Positions 36,501 to 41,879 of a DNA stretch of 64,000 bases are shown here, one piece after another. Position 1 is the stretch's first letter, and every line of letters begins with the position of its first letter. Source of the stretch: Valencia hispanica (lineage: Eukaryota > Chordata > Actinopteri > Cyprinodontiformes > Valenciidae); NCBI GenBank assembly GCA_963556495.2, contig OY747721.1, positions 10,494,149 to 10,558,148 of the forward strand, read 5' to 3'. The notes beneath the pieces were generated by a model that was given only the letters and a program-made list of their open reading frames with translations, was not told the DNA's origin and ran no database searches. The translations under genes were made by a program, and so were the position numbers.

Positions 36501-39500
36501 TTTATCTAGTCAGATTTTCATATCTTAATGGAGGATCTCTGCAGCTCCTCCAGAATTACCATAGGTTTCTTGACTGCTTCTCTTGGTAATAGTGTTTCTG
36601 CCCTGCCAGTCCTTTTAGGTGGATAACCAAGTCTCGGTAGCTTTGTAGTTGTGCCATCCTCTTTCCATTATCAGATCTTGGTCTGAAGAGTTTGTGGAAA
36701 ATCTTCAGAGCTTGAAGTATTGTTTAATTATCTAATCCTGCTTTAAATTGATGCGCAACCTTATCCCCAGTTTGTCTGGGGTGTTTGGTGATTTTCATGA
36801 TGCCGTTTGTTCACATCTATGAAGCCTTCATTCAACAGTGATATTTATAGCAGGATTGCATGAGGAAAACATGTACCTCTGATATGACTGCATAATGAAG
36901 ATGTTGATTGTGAATACCTTTCAGGTTTCTGACTTTTTTTCATCTAATTTTCTATCCTTGTAAATTTCCCCACCCTCATCTATAAGCTCTACCATCGCGG
37001 CCACTAAAATATAGCTGCGTGCGCATCACGAGCAGTTAGAGACCATCCTAATAGCTAGGGATGTAAGAAAATATCGATACACTGATATATCACGATATTT
37101 TATTTCCCGATATTGTATCGATATTCAAAACAAAATTTTATTTTATTTTTATGATTTGAATGGAACCATTAATGATGACAGTCATTTTTGTAGTAAAATT
37201 AAAAGCATGACTGGTAGTTTGTGGCTGTGTTCACCTTCTTCGTTCCAGTGGATCAACTAGATCTAGTAATAGAACTGGATGTGTTAAAGTAAGAAACAGG
37301 TTGGAGCGTTTAGAACGCTGTGACAGTTTTCCTACTGGTTTTAAAAATCACAATATATCGTTTTACTTCTATATTGTGATATATCGCATCGTCTCCACTG
37401 TATCGCGATACATATCATATCGCCAGATTTTTGCCAATACACATCCCTACTAGCCAAATATATTACTACCATGTACTGTGAAAGCACCGCATATATGATA
37501 ACATGTATATGATATATAACCATATATGATTGTAAATTACCTTTAATATCATTAACACATAACTTCAATTGTTGCGTTTCTGTTTATTTATTTAGCTTCT
37601 GAACAAAAGTTAAGGTTAGGTCATTATTTCTTATATTTTAAGCAGTCGCGCAACCTTTATTTAACAGTCAATGCGAGCAAATTGCCAAATAGGCTGCAGC
37701 GGAGCAGCGCATTGCAGACACACATGGAACATGGCAGAAGCAGGTAGACGTAAGAAGCTAAAATCTTCAAAAGTTTGGAAGCACTTTACCTTAAACAAAG
37801 CAAAGATGTTTGATTTCTGCAACACTTGCAAGTCAGACCTTGCCTGGCACGGGAGTACGACCGTGATGATGCAGCATCTCAAACGGAAGCACGTTGAAGT
37901 CATCAGCGAGGAAGAGGAGAGCTCAGTGTGCGGGTAAATTGCGAAAAACTATGGTAATTTTTTATTAAAGTCTCCTGTTTGGGAACACTTTGGCTTCCCG
38001 ATAAAGTATGAAAATGGGGAAAAAAATAAGATAAGACAGACGACACCAGTGTGCCAGTGCTACGTCGATATGATTCCCCCATCCAGAGCTGTTTCGGCTC
38101 CAGTCGTTATTTAGTATTTCAACTGCTGTAAGACATTTGAGGTTATAGCATGTTGTTTTGCGCGCTATTGAACCATTTTCTGATAATGTTCAGTTGTTAA
38201 ATAAAGCAAAGAAAGGAGAGAAAAAATGTTTCCATAGAACTTTTTAAAATTTTCCCCGCTAATCCACTTAATCGAGTTAAAACCCCATCCGATTAATTGA
38301 TCATCCAAATAATCGTTTTTGGCAGCCCTAATCTTCACAAGGCTTTTGGTTTTTTGCTCTGAGGTCAATTTGCACATTTCGGACCAAAACACTTTCATCT
38401 CTGGAACACAGAACTCCTCTCCTTCCTGAGCGGTGCGATGGTTAGGCATTCCCATCATGTCTGTACTTGCAAATAATTTTCTGAACATTAGAATTAAAAG
38501 CGGCACCTTCAAGCATATGGGCATTGTTCCAAAGTATGAACCAGACTTATCCAGCTTAACAATTATCTTCCTGATTCATTTTTACTTTCCCTTCAATTCA
38601 AACACGAAAGCAGCGTGTTTGAGGTGTGGCCTCAAAATTCCTAAACAGGTCTGCCGCCAATTTACCAAAAGTGCCAGTTAACCTATCAGCAGTTTCCAAA
38701 GAAATTAGATCGTCATCGGTGTTATGTGTGTGAATGACTGAATGTATTGTGAAACGATTCTCAGGACCAGACGAAGCGCTATACAAGTACAGACCATTTA
38801 CCATATGATCTGGGCTTTATCCCATTTTTAAAAAGATGTTATTTATTCTGTATGAAACCTTCTAATTCTGAAGACATTAATAAATAAATATGACATACTC
38901 TAACTTTCATTATTGTGGCATTTAACGAATAGAAATAATTGTGGGCAATTCGGACCTAAACCAATTGAAGTCTGGTCTGATGTATTTAGTATATGTAAAC
39001 TTCTGGCTCCAACAGTACTTTACAATTATGCCATACATTGTGTGGATATATCACTTAATTAAATGTGAGAGTCTGTTATGTTTTTTGTTTGGTTTTTTTT
39101 CCTAATGCTGCCAAAATCAGAGATTTTGTGTTGGACAAGTGATGGAAATGATGTCAGTCAGTTGCTCAAACAGGATGTTCACTAAAAAAAATATAAAACA
39201 AAGATCTGAAAGATAATACTGTACACTGTGCCGGTTTTGAAATAAAGAGTTTATGATGTGGGATCCATCTCCGGTTTTCTAACATTTTCCACAACAACTG
39301 GTTTTGAGCAGGACTCATCCTAGTATGCAGTGAGTCAGCAAGAGAGTGTTTTTTTGTCCTTTGCACAAGAAGGAGGCAAACAGATGTGTTTGCTGTCTGC
39401 TAATGACTTTCACTGACACTACTTCCCAAAACTAAACAGCAGCCACTCGATCTCACCGGATGCTGCTCGCCGACTGATCCCTGCCTCTGATCATTCCTAA

Positions 39501-39799
39501 AGAAATGACTCAGAAACCGGCAGCGGGAAGAAGGGTTAGGCCACTTACTTGAACCTCCCCTGGCAGTGCTGGCACTGATCTCCGACCCATCCGCGCTCGC
39601 AGACGCAGGATCCGTTGATGCATTTCCCGGAGTTGCAGCTCTTGTCACAGGATTTCGCCGGGGAGGCGTGCGTCAACAGCACGAAGGAAAAAAACGCATA
39701 CACCACCAGATATTTGTTGATTCCTCTCGGATCGCTCCTCGAAGCTAGCTTCAGCCCGAATTCAAAAAGTCTAGTCTTACATTTTCCTCCAACCTCCAT
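3350..39799 (-). CDS. atrnl1: attractin-like protein 1, exons 1-17 (gene continues beyond the left edge)
   Basis: ATRNL1 is a large single-pass type I membrane protein related to attractin/mahogany; mouse work links it to melanocortin receptor signalling and to attractin function. Seventeen exons assemble in frame: 39549-39799, 29577-29660, 26938-27051, 26606-26734, 26245-26453, 16073-16247, 10396-10483, 9831-10092, 8563-8746, 8280-8434, 8013-8097, 7081-7295, 6840-6958, 6420-6552, 5511-5698, 3643-3856, 3350-3541. Predicted residues: signal peptide about 28-46, EGF about 50-80, CUB about 95-193, two EGF-like modules 195-265, kelch repeats about 275-600, PSI modules about 600-735, C-type lectin domain about 736-868, PSI 870-932. 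It is nearer ATRNL1 than ATRN because exon 5 reads CDIPYC...[19 protein letters not shown]. The laminin-EGF, transmembrane and cytosolic parts are outside the window. Confidence 0.95.
3643..3856 (-). CDS. atrnl1: atrnl1 exon 16: C-type lectin domain, second half
   Basis: The acceptor is CTCCCACAG and the donor GTTAGT. It encodes [40 protein letters not shown] and [20 protein letters not shown], ending [18 protein letters not shown] and C....G.iCE are the lectin-domain landmarks. It is 214 bases. Confidence 0.95.
4430..5460 (+). repeat. degraded Tc1-derived interspersed repeat
   Basis: The segment contains two diverged versions of the GGCAGCATCATGCTG core (4768 and 5034) and related words (4662) found in an old Tc1/mariner-derived fish repeat. 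No reading frame survives. It lies in atrnl1 intron 15. Confidence 0.4.
5511..5698 (-). CDS. atrnl1: atrnl1 exon 15: C-type lectin domain, first half
   Basis: The acceptor is TTTTCTAG and the donor GTAAAA. It encodes [20 protein letters not shown], then [20 protein letters not shown] and [18 protein letters not shown]. The W..vGdaCl, Y..A...C and aslTT elements are the start of a C-type lectin fold. It is 188 bases. Confidence 0.95.
6420..6552 (-). CDS. atrnl1: atrnl1 exon 14: PSI module
   Basis: The acceptor is TGCTTCCAG and the donor GTAAGC. It encodes [20 protein letters not shown], then [34 protein letters not shown] is a strong family match. It is 133 bases. Confidence 0.95.
6840..6958 (-). 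CDS. atrnl1: atrnl1 exon 13: PSI module
   Basis: The acceptor is TTTTATAG and the donor GTAAGT. It encodes [20 protein letters not shown], then [19 protein letters not shown], a plexin-semaphorin-integrin cysteine pattern with the CQWC core. It is 119 bases and ends in phase 0. Confidence 0.93.
7081..7295 (-). CDS. atrnl1: atrnl1 exon 12: last kelch strand and start of PSI region
   Basis: The acceptor is CTTTGTCAG. The donor GTAAAA is weaker than the others, but its phase joins exon 13 correctly. It encodes [20 protein letters not shown], then cysteine-rich [20 protein letters not shown] and [13 protein letters not shown]. It is 215 bases; the tail around PLPFCSSKT is divergent. Confidence 0.92.
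7590..7915. repeat. GGAT/GGAC tetranucleotide repeat block in intron 11
   Basis: A core of about 13 near-perfect GGAT units (around 7738-7791) is surrounded by degenerate GGAY words over more than 300 bases. Serine/isoleucine/histidine-rich open frames on the minus strand here are only translations of the repeat. Confidence 0.9.
8013..8097 (-). CDS. atrnl1: atrnl1 exon 11: kelch repeat
   Basis: The acceptor is ATTCCTCAG and the donor GTAGGT. It encodes [20 protein letters not shown], then HSAVVSN. It is 85 bases and in phase on both sides. Intron 11 (7296-8012) carries a GGAT/GGAC simple-repeat block. Confidence 0.93.
8280..8434 (-). CDS. atrnl1: atrnl1 exon 10: kelch repeat
   Basis: The acceptor is TTTCGCAG and the donor GTAGGT. 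It encodes [20 protein letters not shown], then [20 protein letters not shown] and [11 protein letters not shown], nearly identical to vertebrate ATRNL1. NDTS is a possible N-glycosylation site. It is 155 bases; intron 9 is only 128 bases. Confidence 0.95.
8563..8746 (-). CDS. atrnl1: atrnl1 exon 9: kelch repeat
   Basis: The acceptor is TTCTTTTTAG and the donor GTAAAT. It encodes [20 protein letters not shown], a serine-rich loop ([20 protein letters not shown]), then [17 protein letters not shown]. These are kelch motifs (GGYGHS, YVYGGY, DDLYRYD). It is 184 bases. Confidence 0.94.
8890..9250 (+). repeat. degraded Tc1-derived repeat in intron 8
   Basis: Words such as CTGCACATCACTAAAACACA, GGCAGCATCATGCTGTGTGG and GTTAATGGGAAGATAGAT match the transposase-coding part of an old Tc1-like family. 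It is heavily mutated, with no open frame. Confidence 0.5.
9540..9770. mobile_element. TTAA-flanked MITE with perfect 16-bp terminal inverted repeats
   Basis: The left end AGGGGACATATTATGC (9540-9555) is exactly inverted at 9755-9770, and both outer sides carry TTAA (9536-9539 and 9771-9774). Length is 231 bases with no coding capacity. A TTAA target site and AGG-type ends fit Kolobok-like or piggyBac-like non-autonomous elements. It lies in intron 8, close to the exon 8 donor. Confidence 0.9.
9831..10092 (-). CDS. atrnl1: atrnl1 exon 8: kelch repeats
   Basis: The acceptor is CTTTTCAG and the donor GTGAGT. It encodes [20 protein letters not shown], then [11 protein letters not shown] and later [20 protein letters not shown] and [20 protein letters not shown]. 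It is the longest exon here (262 bases). A TTAA-flanked MITE ends about 60 bases downstream of its last base. Confidence 0.94.
10396..10483 (-). CDS. atrnl1: atrnl1 exon 7: kelch repeat
   Basis: The acceptor is CTTTGCAG and the donor GTAGCT. It encodes [20 protein letters not shown] followed by YGHSLAAYQ, the W...RYGHS linker of a kelch blade. It is 88 bases and ends in phase 0. Confidence 0.93.
10739..10749. repeat. target-site duplication, 3' side of Rex1-like LINE
   Basis: TGGTTTTCAAT, identical to 13759-13769. Confidence 0.9.
10750..13758 (-). mobile_element. nearly full-length Rex1-like LINE with 11-bp target-site duplication
   Basis: This is a non-LTR retrotransposon in the same orientation as atrnl1, inserted in intron 6. 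Its 3' tail is an ATTCA-type short repeat at 10750-10769 next to a TTTATTGATCCC signal. The identical 11-mer TGGTTTTCAAT at 10739-10749 and 13759-13769 is the target-site duplication, which fixes both ends. The body has a leader, an AP-endonuclease region and a reverse transcriptase. The family name is by recognition of the 3' end and protein style. Confidence 0.9.
10824..13546 (-). pseudogene. broken endonuclease-reverse transcriptase of the Rex1-like LINE
   Basis: The frame starts [18 protein letters not shown] at 13546 and runs in one phase to about 11018, broken only by two stop codons (12752-12754 and 12329-12331). Endonuclease landmarks are [22 protein letters not shown] and GDFNH...QSDHNLVF. 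Reverse transcriptase landmarks are [35 protein letters not shown] and the catalytic [10 protein letters not shown] box. Near 11057-11063 about 170 bases are missing compared with the copy at 34222-34724, which shifts the frame; the C-terminal end ([11 protein letters not shown]) then continues in another frame to 10824. It is not functional as it stands. Confidence 0.88.
13759..13769. repeat. target-site duplication, 5' side of Rex1-like LINE
   Basis: TGGTTTTCAAT, identical to 10739-10749. Confidence 0.9.
14026..14260. repeat. hAT-like terminal fragment interrupted by a Rex1 3' end
   Basis: CTAGGGATGCACCGATATG is the terminus of a widespread fish hAT-like repeat, and the GATACCG/ACCGATA words continue. 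At about 14117-14186 lies a 70-base piece of the Rex1-like 3' tail (TTTATTGATCCC, minus orientation). I found no opposite end. Confidence 0.6.
14862..14929. repeat. short tandem duplication, 40-bp period
   Basis: A 28-base string starting ACCCCCATTGTAAAAAGTAA occurs at 14862-14889 and again unchanged at 14902-14929. The spacer is short and the duplication looks recent. It is intronic. Confidence 0.9.
16073..16247 (-). CDS. atrnl1: atrnl1 exon 6: end of EGF module and first kelch repeat
   Basis: The acceptor is TCTCTGCAG and the donor GTAAGT. It encodes [20 protein letters not shown] and later [20 protein letters not shown] with [10 protein letters not shown]; the GGYTF sequence is a kelch glycine pair. 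It is 175 bases. Intron 6 (10484-16072) contains a nearly full Rex1-like LINE. Confidence 0.95.
16455..16782 (+). mobile_element. L2-like LINE 3' fragment
   Basis: The segment reads through the end of an L2-type ORF2 in degenerate form (TCTGGAACAAACTTCCAGAC, the N-K-L-P region) into the tail GTGCTATACAAATAAAATTG. The same tail is seen at 23912-23999 and, reversed, at 41618. Confidence 0.8.
17265..17740 (+). repeat. degraded Tc1-derived repeat in intron 5
   Basis: It contains ATGGCAGCATCATGTTGTGA, the AAGCTGGTCAAAGTTGACAG word, and the tail GAATATGAATATTTTTGCAA, all known parts of an old Tc1/mariner family. No frame is open. Confidence 0.6.
17837..18889. mobile_element. hAT-like non-autonomous element carrying a nested insertion
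   Basis: The ends are TAGGGATGT at 17837 and ACATCCCTA ending at 18889. Flanking 8-mers ATAATTAC and GTAATTAC match at 7 of 8, as expected for hAT. After removing the internal 18208-18853 insert, about 404 bases remain, matching the second copy at 37056-37449 along its length. There is no transposase frame. Confidence 0.87.
18208..18853. mobile_element. 646-bp element nested in the hAT-like copy
   Basis: The left end AGCCCCTTTCAAACAG and the inverted right end CTGTCTGAAAACGGCT match at 13 of 16 positions. ATA directly flanks both sides (18205-18207, 18854-18856). The related hAT copy at 37056 lacks this segment. Interior GC is higher, with TTCCGGACTTT words near both sides. A 3-bp duplication suggests a PIF/Harbinger-type mechanism, but no protein is recognisable. 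Confidence 0.75.
20473..21127. repeat. long inverted repeat, about 78-bp arms
   Basis: The left arm 20473-20550 and right arm 21046-21127 are reverse complements with about 90% identity (shared blocks include GATCTGTTCAGGAAGCAC, CCGTACCATGAG and ATCTGCGCATG). The arms run right up to ACTTCCG on one side and CGGAAGT on the other. Confidence 0.88.
20551..21045 (-). mobile_element. L1-like LINE 3' fragment inside the palindrome
   Basis: The minus-strand frame 20784-21008 encodes [20 protein letters not shown] followed by FLW-like SKNLWSHL. This resembles the CxxC...HLF..C..NLW zinc-knuckle at the end of L1-type ORF2 proteins. The rest is A/T-rich 3' sequence. The match is short. Confidence 0.55.
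22148..23055 (+). mobile_element. TTAA-flanked Kolobok-like element, copy A
   Basis: TTAA is found at 22144-22147 and 23056-23059. The ends AGGGGGGGGGCACG and (inverted) TGGAGGGGTGGCATG match those of copy B at 35766-36269, and the interior is homologous. It is 908 bases. It includes the ATG-to-donor reading frame at 22463-22578. Confidence 0.82.
22463..22578 (+). pseudogene. transposon-encoded 5' exon remnant, copy A
   Basis: It is open from ATG to a GTAAAA donor: [20 protein letters not shown], then [18 protein letters not shown]. The same frame is preserved in copy B. It resembles the acidic N-terminus of uncharacterised proteins spread by fish DNA transposons; the function is unknown to me. 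No downstream exons are present. Confidence 0.6.
23565..24672 (+). pseudogene. Tc1-like transposase, disrupted
   Basis: The N-terminal HTH DNA-binding part reads [16 protein letters not shown], then [20 protein letters not shown] and GRPRVTT. The catalytic part shows the DDE positions in [27 protein letters not shown] and (shifted frame) [12 protein letters not shown]. It is broken at 23912-23999 by an L2 fragment, by a small frameshift near 24446 and by further substitutions. The end GGHTRY-stop is at 24672. It cannot encode an active enzyme. Confidence 0.92.
23912..23999 (+). mobile_element. L2-like LINE 3' fragment inserted in the Tc1 transposase
   Basis: ATCATGTAAAGCACCTTGAA followed by GTGCTATACAAATAAAATTG is the same L2 3' tail as at 16782. 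Flanking TTGTAGGC and TTGTAAGGC look like an imperfect target-site duplication. Confidence 0.8.
25145..26244. other. right end of atrnl1 intron 5, nothing assigned
   Basis: Unassigned AT-rich intron. The segment 25605-25755 is more GC-rich, with short inverted words, but I could not name it. Confidence 0.4.
26245..26453 (-). CDS. atrnl1: atrnl1 exon 5: two EGF-like modules
   Basis: The acceptor is TTTCCAG and the donor GTGTGT. The cysteine-rich product includes [28 protein letters not shown] and [19 protein letters not shown]. The segment PGNSAAS is the divergent loop between cysteines. Intron 5 (16248-26244) is the largest here, about 10 kb, and carries several nested transposons. Confidence 0.95.
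26606..26734 (-). CDS. atrnl1: atrnl1 exon 4: CUB domain end
   Basis: The acceptor is TTTTGGCAG and the donor GTAAGT. It encodes [20 protein letters not shown], then [20 protein letters not shown], almost identical to mammalian ATRNL1. NETV and NLTG are possible N-glycosylation sites. It is 129 bases. Confidence 0.95.
26938..27051 (-). CDS. atrnl1: atrnl1 exon 3: CUB domain middle
   Basis: The acceptor is TCCTTTCAG and the donor GTGAGA. It encodes [20 protein letters not shown], then [17 protein letters not shown], the CUB core with the usual cysteine and the calcium-site-like [10 protein letters not shown] motif. It is 114 bases and in phase with exons 2 and 4. Confidence 0.94.
27420..28230 (+). 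pseudogene. degraded Tc1-like transposase
   Basis: The 3' part is readable: [31 protein letters not shown] and [19 protein letters not shown], which is the DDE region of a Tc1-like enzyme, with several stops and shifts. It lies in intron 2, antisense to atrnl1. Confidence 0.8.
28485..28593 (+). pseudogene. Harbinger-like transposase first exon remnant
   Basis: It is open from ATG to a GTATTT donor: [20 protein letters not shown], then [16 protein letters not shown]. The RxHxVHPIxxKRxExG signature is the start of many PIF/Harbinger nuclease proteins. The catalytic part is missing. Confidence 0.6.
28660..28712. repeat. ATT/AAT hairpin-forming repeat
   Basis: ATT units run into TAATAATTATTATAATATTA, giving an almost perfectly self-complementary AT tract inside the Harbinger-like element. 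Confidence 0.8.
29577..29660 (-). CDS. atrnl1: atrnl1 exon 2: start of CUB domain
   Basis: The exon sits between a TTTTCCAG acceptor and a GTAAGT donor; phase 2 in and phase 2 out match its neighbours. It encodes [20 protein letters not shown] followed by CTWLIEA, the first strands of the CUB domain. It is 84 bases long. Confidence 0.93.
30630..30866. repeat. common fish interspersed repeat fragment
   Basis: CATCCATCCAACATCTCCGT, AGCCACTTGGCCCAGC, GGGGGAATCCCAAG and CTACTTCAACTGGCTCCTCT to GGAGGGGCAGTGGCTCTACT are landmarks of a very widespread teleost repeat. I cannot assign its class. Confidence 0.6.
31889..32904 (-). mobile_element. TTAA-flanked element inserted in Tc1 transposase
   Basis: TTAA is found at 31885-31888 and 32905-32908. 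The ends AGCCATACTTTCAC and inverted AGGCATAGTCCGCAAC are partly matching. It is 1,016 bases and carries one coding exon on the minus strand (32544-32686). The transposase reading resumes after it. Confidence 0.78.
32544..32686 (-). pseudogene. lysine/arginine-rich 5' exon of a transposon protein
   Basis: It is open from ATG to a GTAAGT donor: [30 protein letters not shown], then [12 protein letters not shown] recognise this start from uncharacterised proteins repeated across fish genomes; compared with that memory a middle part seems deleted. It is probably nuclear given the basic stretch. The rest of the protein is not in the element. Confidence 0.55.
34222..34724 (+). mobile_element. 5'-truncated Rex1-like LINE copy
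   Basis: The ORF2 C-terminal region reads [40 protein letters not shown], then [11 protein letters not shown] after a one-base shift near 34490. It ends with CCCTCTGGGATCAATAAAGT and a GAATT-type repeat tail. It retains the region that is deleted from the copy at 10750-13758. Confidence 0.88.
35766..36269 (-). mobile_element. TTAA-flanked Kolobok-like element, copy B
   Basis: TTAA is found at 35762-35765 and 36270-36273. The ends AGGAGGGGTAGCATG and inverted AGGGGGGGTGGCAC match at most positions. It is 504 bases, reverse-oriented and shorter than copy A (22148-23055). Confidence 0.85.
36045..36163 (-). pseudogene. transposon-encoded 5' exon remnant, copy B
   Basis: [20 protein letters not shown], then [20 protein letters not shown]. 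It is closely similar to the frame at 22463-22578, with mostly conservative changes and no stop, and diverges just before the donor region. Confidence 0.6.
36490..36860 (-). repeat. degraded Tc1-like repeat
   Basis: Minus-strand words such as GGTGTTTGGTGATTTTCATG, and the CTTTCCATTATCAGATCTTG run, match the transposase 5' region of an old Tc1-like family. No open frame was seen. Confidence 0.45.
37056..37449. mobile_element. hAT-like non-autonomous element, uninterrupted copy
   Basis: The ends TAGGGATGT and ACATCCCTA, and the interior shared with 17837-18889 (AATGGAACCATTAAT, CCAGTGGATCAACTAGAT, GAACTGGATGTG), define it. It is 394 bases. No clear 8-bp duplication is visible. Confidence 0.85.
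37731..37937 (+). pseudogene. BED zinc-finger start of a hAT-type transposase
   Basis: [20 protein letters not shown], then [20 protein letters not shown] and HLKRKH: C-x2-C and H-x4-H are the zinc ligands of a BED finger, which hAT transposases use to bind DNA. It ends in an acidic EEEE stretch at a GTAAAT donor or a stop. A hAT right end (GGCAGCCCTA) lies at about 38321-38330. The catalytic part is absent. Confidence 0.75.
39549..39799 (-). CDS. atrnl1: atrnl1 exon 1: start codon, signal peptide, first EGF
   Basis: The ATG at 39799 opens [10 protein letters not shown], followed by a hydrophobic stretch ([13 protein letters not shown]) that fits a signal peptide. A six-cysteine EGF module follows, ending [19 protein letters not shown], which is very close to the ATRNL1 family. 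The donor is GTAAGT at 39548, after two bases of a lysine codon. The short N-terminal extension before the signal is less conserved, so the start is good but not certain. Intron 1 (29661-39548) is about 9.9 kb. Confidence 0.93.
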
Positions 39800-40700
39800 G
39801 GCTCTTCTTGTGTCCTCCTCCCCTCCAGGTCGACCAAAGCGGGGCCTTCTCAGGGAGAAAGCTTAGACTTCTCAGGACGCTTCAACTATAACAAAGAAGT
39901 CCTGCATATTCGCTGAGAGGTGGGCATACTGGATTAGGACTTAAAATATTGCAATGTGTGCCTACTATAGCTGCTCGGTTAACCGCATGCGTAGATTTGG
40001 AGTGAGAGGAATTGCCTTCAGCAGACCTCCTCCTTGGAGGCGTATATTTAAAGAAACAATAAAAAGCAAATCAAAAGCTACTTCAAAAGTATATTTGGCT
40101 GGATGTTCTCATAGGCCAAATAAAGACAGTTTGTTAGCCCGAGTAGCTCATTTGCAGTTTGATGCGTTGATTTTGGACCATTCTATCCCAAATACCATCT
40201 TAGCAGCCATTTTAATGCGTTAACAAACCTCCATACTAAAAGTGGGTCGTTCCACCAGCTGCTGGGATTTAACCGAATCTTTTTTTTTCCCCACCCCCAA
40301 ACAATCACATTGAAAACCCCAAAAGTGGTTGAAGCGTTTGTAGTCGGCAGAGTCAGACAGCGGGGTTGCCGCAGTGTTTGTGCTGTGATGTGGGAACCGG
40401 GAGGGCTAATCTTGCCCCTGTACTCCTGCTGAGGGTATTTTCAGCGAACACTTAAGCTATTCTTTATCCAAACAGTCGGTTTCCACTGCGGCTCCAGGCT
40501 TCCTCAAGCGTGGCTTTCTGTCACATTACCGTCTGTTCTTGTCTCCTTCGTATTCCAGCTGAAAAAAAGATGTACCGTTTCCCTCGAAGCTTCACAACAA
40601 CAGCCAGCGATGCGAAGCTAGCGCAGTAGAGCTCTTTAGGTTGGAGAAAACTAAACACAGCATGCACATGCGCACCGCAAACGAGCTCCTCTTAAAGGTA
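39800..40700 (-). promoter_or_regulatory. upstream flank of atrnl1 (presumed 5' UTR and promoter)
   Basis: This is sequence directly 5' of the atrnl1 start codon. It is richer in GC and CG than the surrounding introns, with CTTCTCAGGACGCTTC and similar words. No TATA box or splice acceptor that I would trust is present, so transcription start and a possible non-coding exon are unplaced. Confidence 0.4.
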
Positions 40701-41387
40701 CAGCGCTTACAAACCAACTCGGTTGGCCAATGCGACATTGACATTCATCTTTGTAGGCCAAGGACTTCCAAATATTTAGATGTCTATTTATGCCGTTGTA
40801 ATAAGAATAATAATATTTATAACGAACATTCATTATCTGATAATTAGTACTTGGTTATCTGGACGGTCTGTGAATGTTTTTGTGATTGGATCATCTTATC
40901 AGAAACCACTGATTAAAAAAAAGAAAGAAAGTAGGTGTTTGATTTTTTTAAATAGAAATATTTATTTTAAAACCATTTTCCTTTTTACTAGTCAGAAACT
41001 GTAATAAATTTCAATTCAACTTCGTTTCCTTTTCATAAGAAAAAAAATCTTTATGTAATTGTCAAAAAAGTATTAAAACATTTTCAGACCTTTGCTCCAC
41101 CCTGTGATATCACTGCCTACATACATGTAGGTAAAGCACGCCTTACCGTATATGGTAAGGATAATTGTGTTTTAATGTCGATTTTACAATGCAATAAAAC
41201 ATGTCATGTTATTTCAATATTAGTTATTACCTCCACCAAAGAGCTAATAGGGGTAAAAGTAGTCAGCTTAGTCCCAGAGCAAAACAATTAGCAAGTCCCA
41301 CCACTTTTCAAACTTAAAACTGGAACACAGTTATGTTTTGTTTGATAGCAATCCAAAATCCCAATTTGCTTTGGTCTTTAAAATATA

Positions 41388-41502
<115 letters not shown>

Positions 41503-41879
41503 TCAGATATTGGTAGCAAAAAAATAGATAAAAAAAAGCACAAAACGAAGCTGAGATTTTATTATTTAGCTGAAAAGAGTCTTGCTGGGGCTACATGTAT
41601 GTCTGTACAAAGCAATGCAAGGCAAGGCAATTTTATTTGCATAGCACACTTTCAACAACAGGGTGATTCAAGGTGCTTTACATGATTCTGTGATTAAAAA
41701 AATTTATAAAAGAGAAAAAAAAAACAGAATATAACATTGGAAATTAAAAGTCAATAAAGCAAGAGAAACATCAATAAAACAAGAGAGCATGAACACATTT
41801 GAGACATATGACAATCATTTACTCAAAGGCAATTCTAAACAGATGAGTTTTTTGTCTCGATTTATAGCAGTTCAGAGTT

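Noticed and set aside
37048..37457. 8-bp target-site duplication for the second hAT-like copy
   Set aside because: CTAATAGC and CTAGCCAA agree too poorly to claim.
3350..39799. Attractin (atrn) as the gene identity
   Set aside because: The diagnostic EGF, kelch and lectin segments match the ATRNL1 pattern better than the ATRN pattern.
39954..40223. 89-codon plus-strand frame upstream of atrnl1
   Set aside because: No recognisable domain, no splice context, and the composition is that of the local flank; likely chance.
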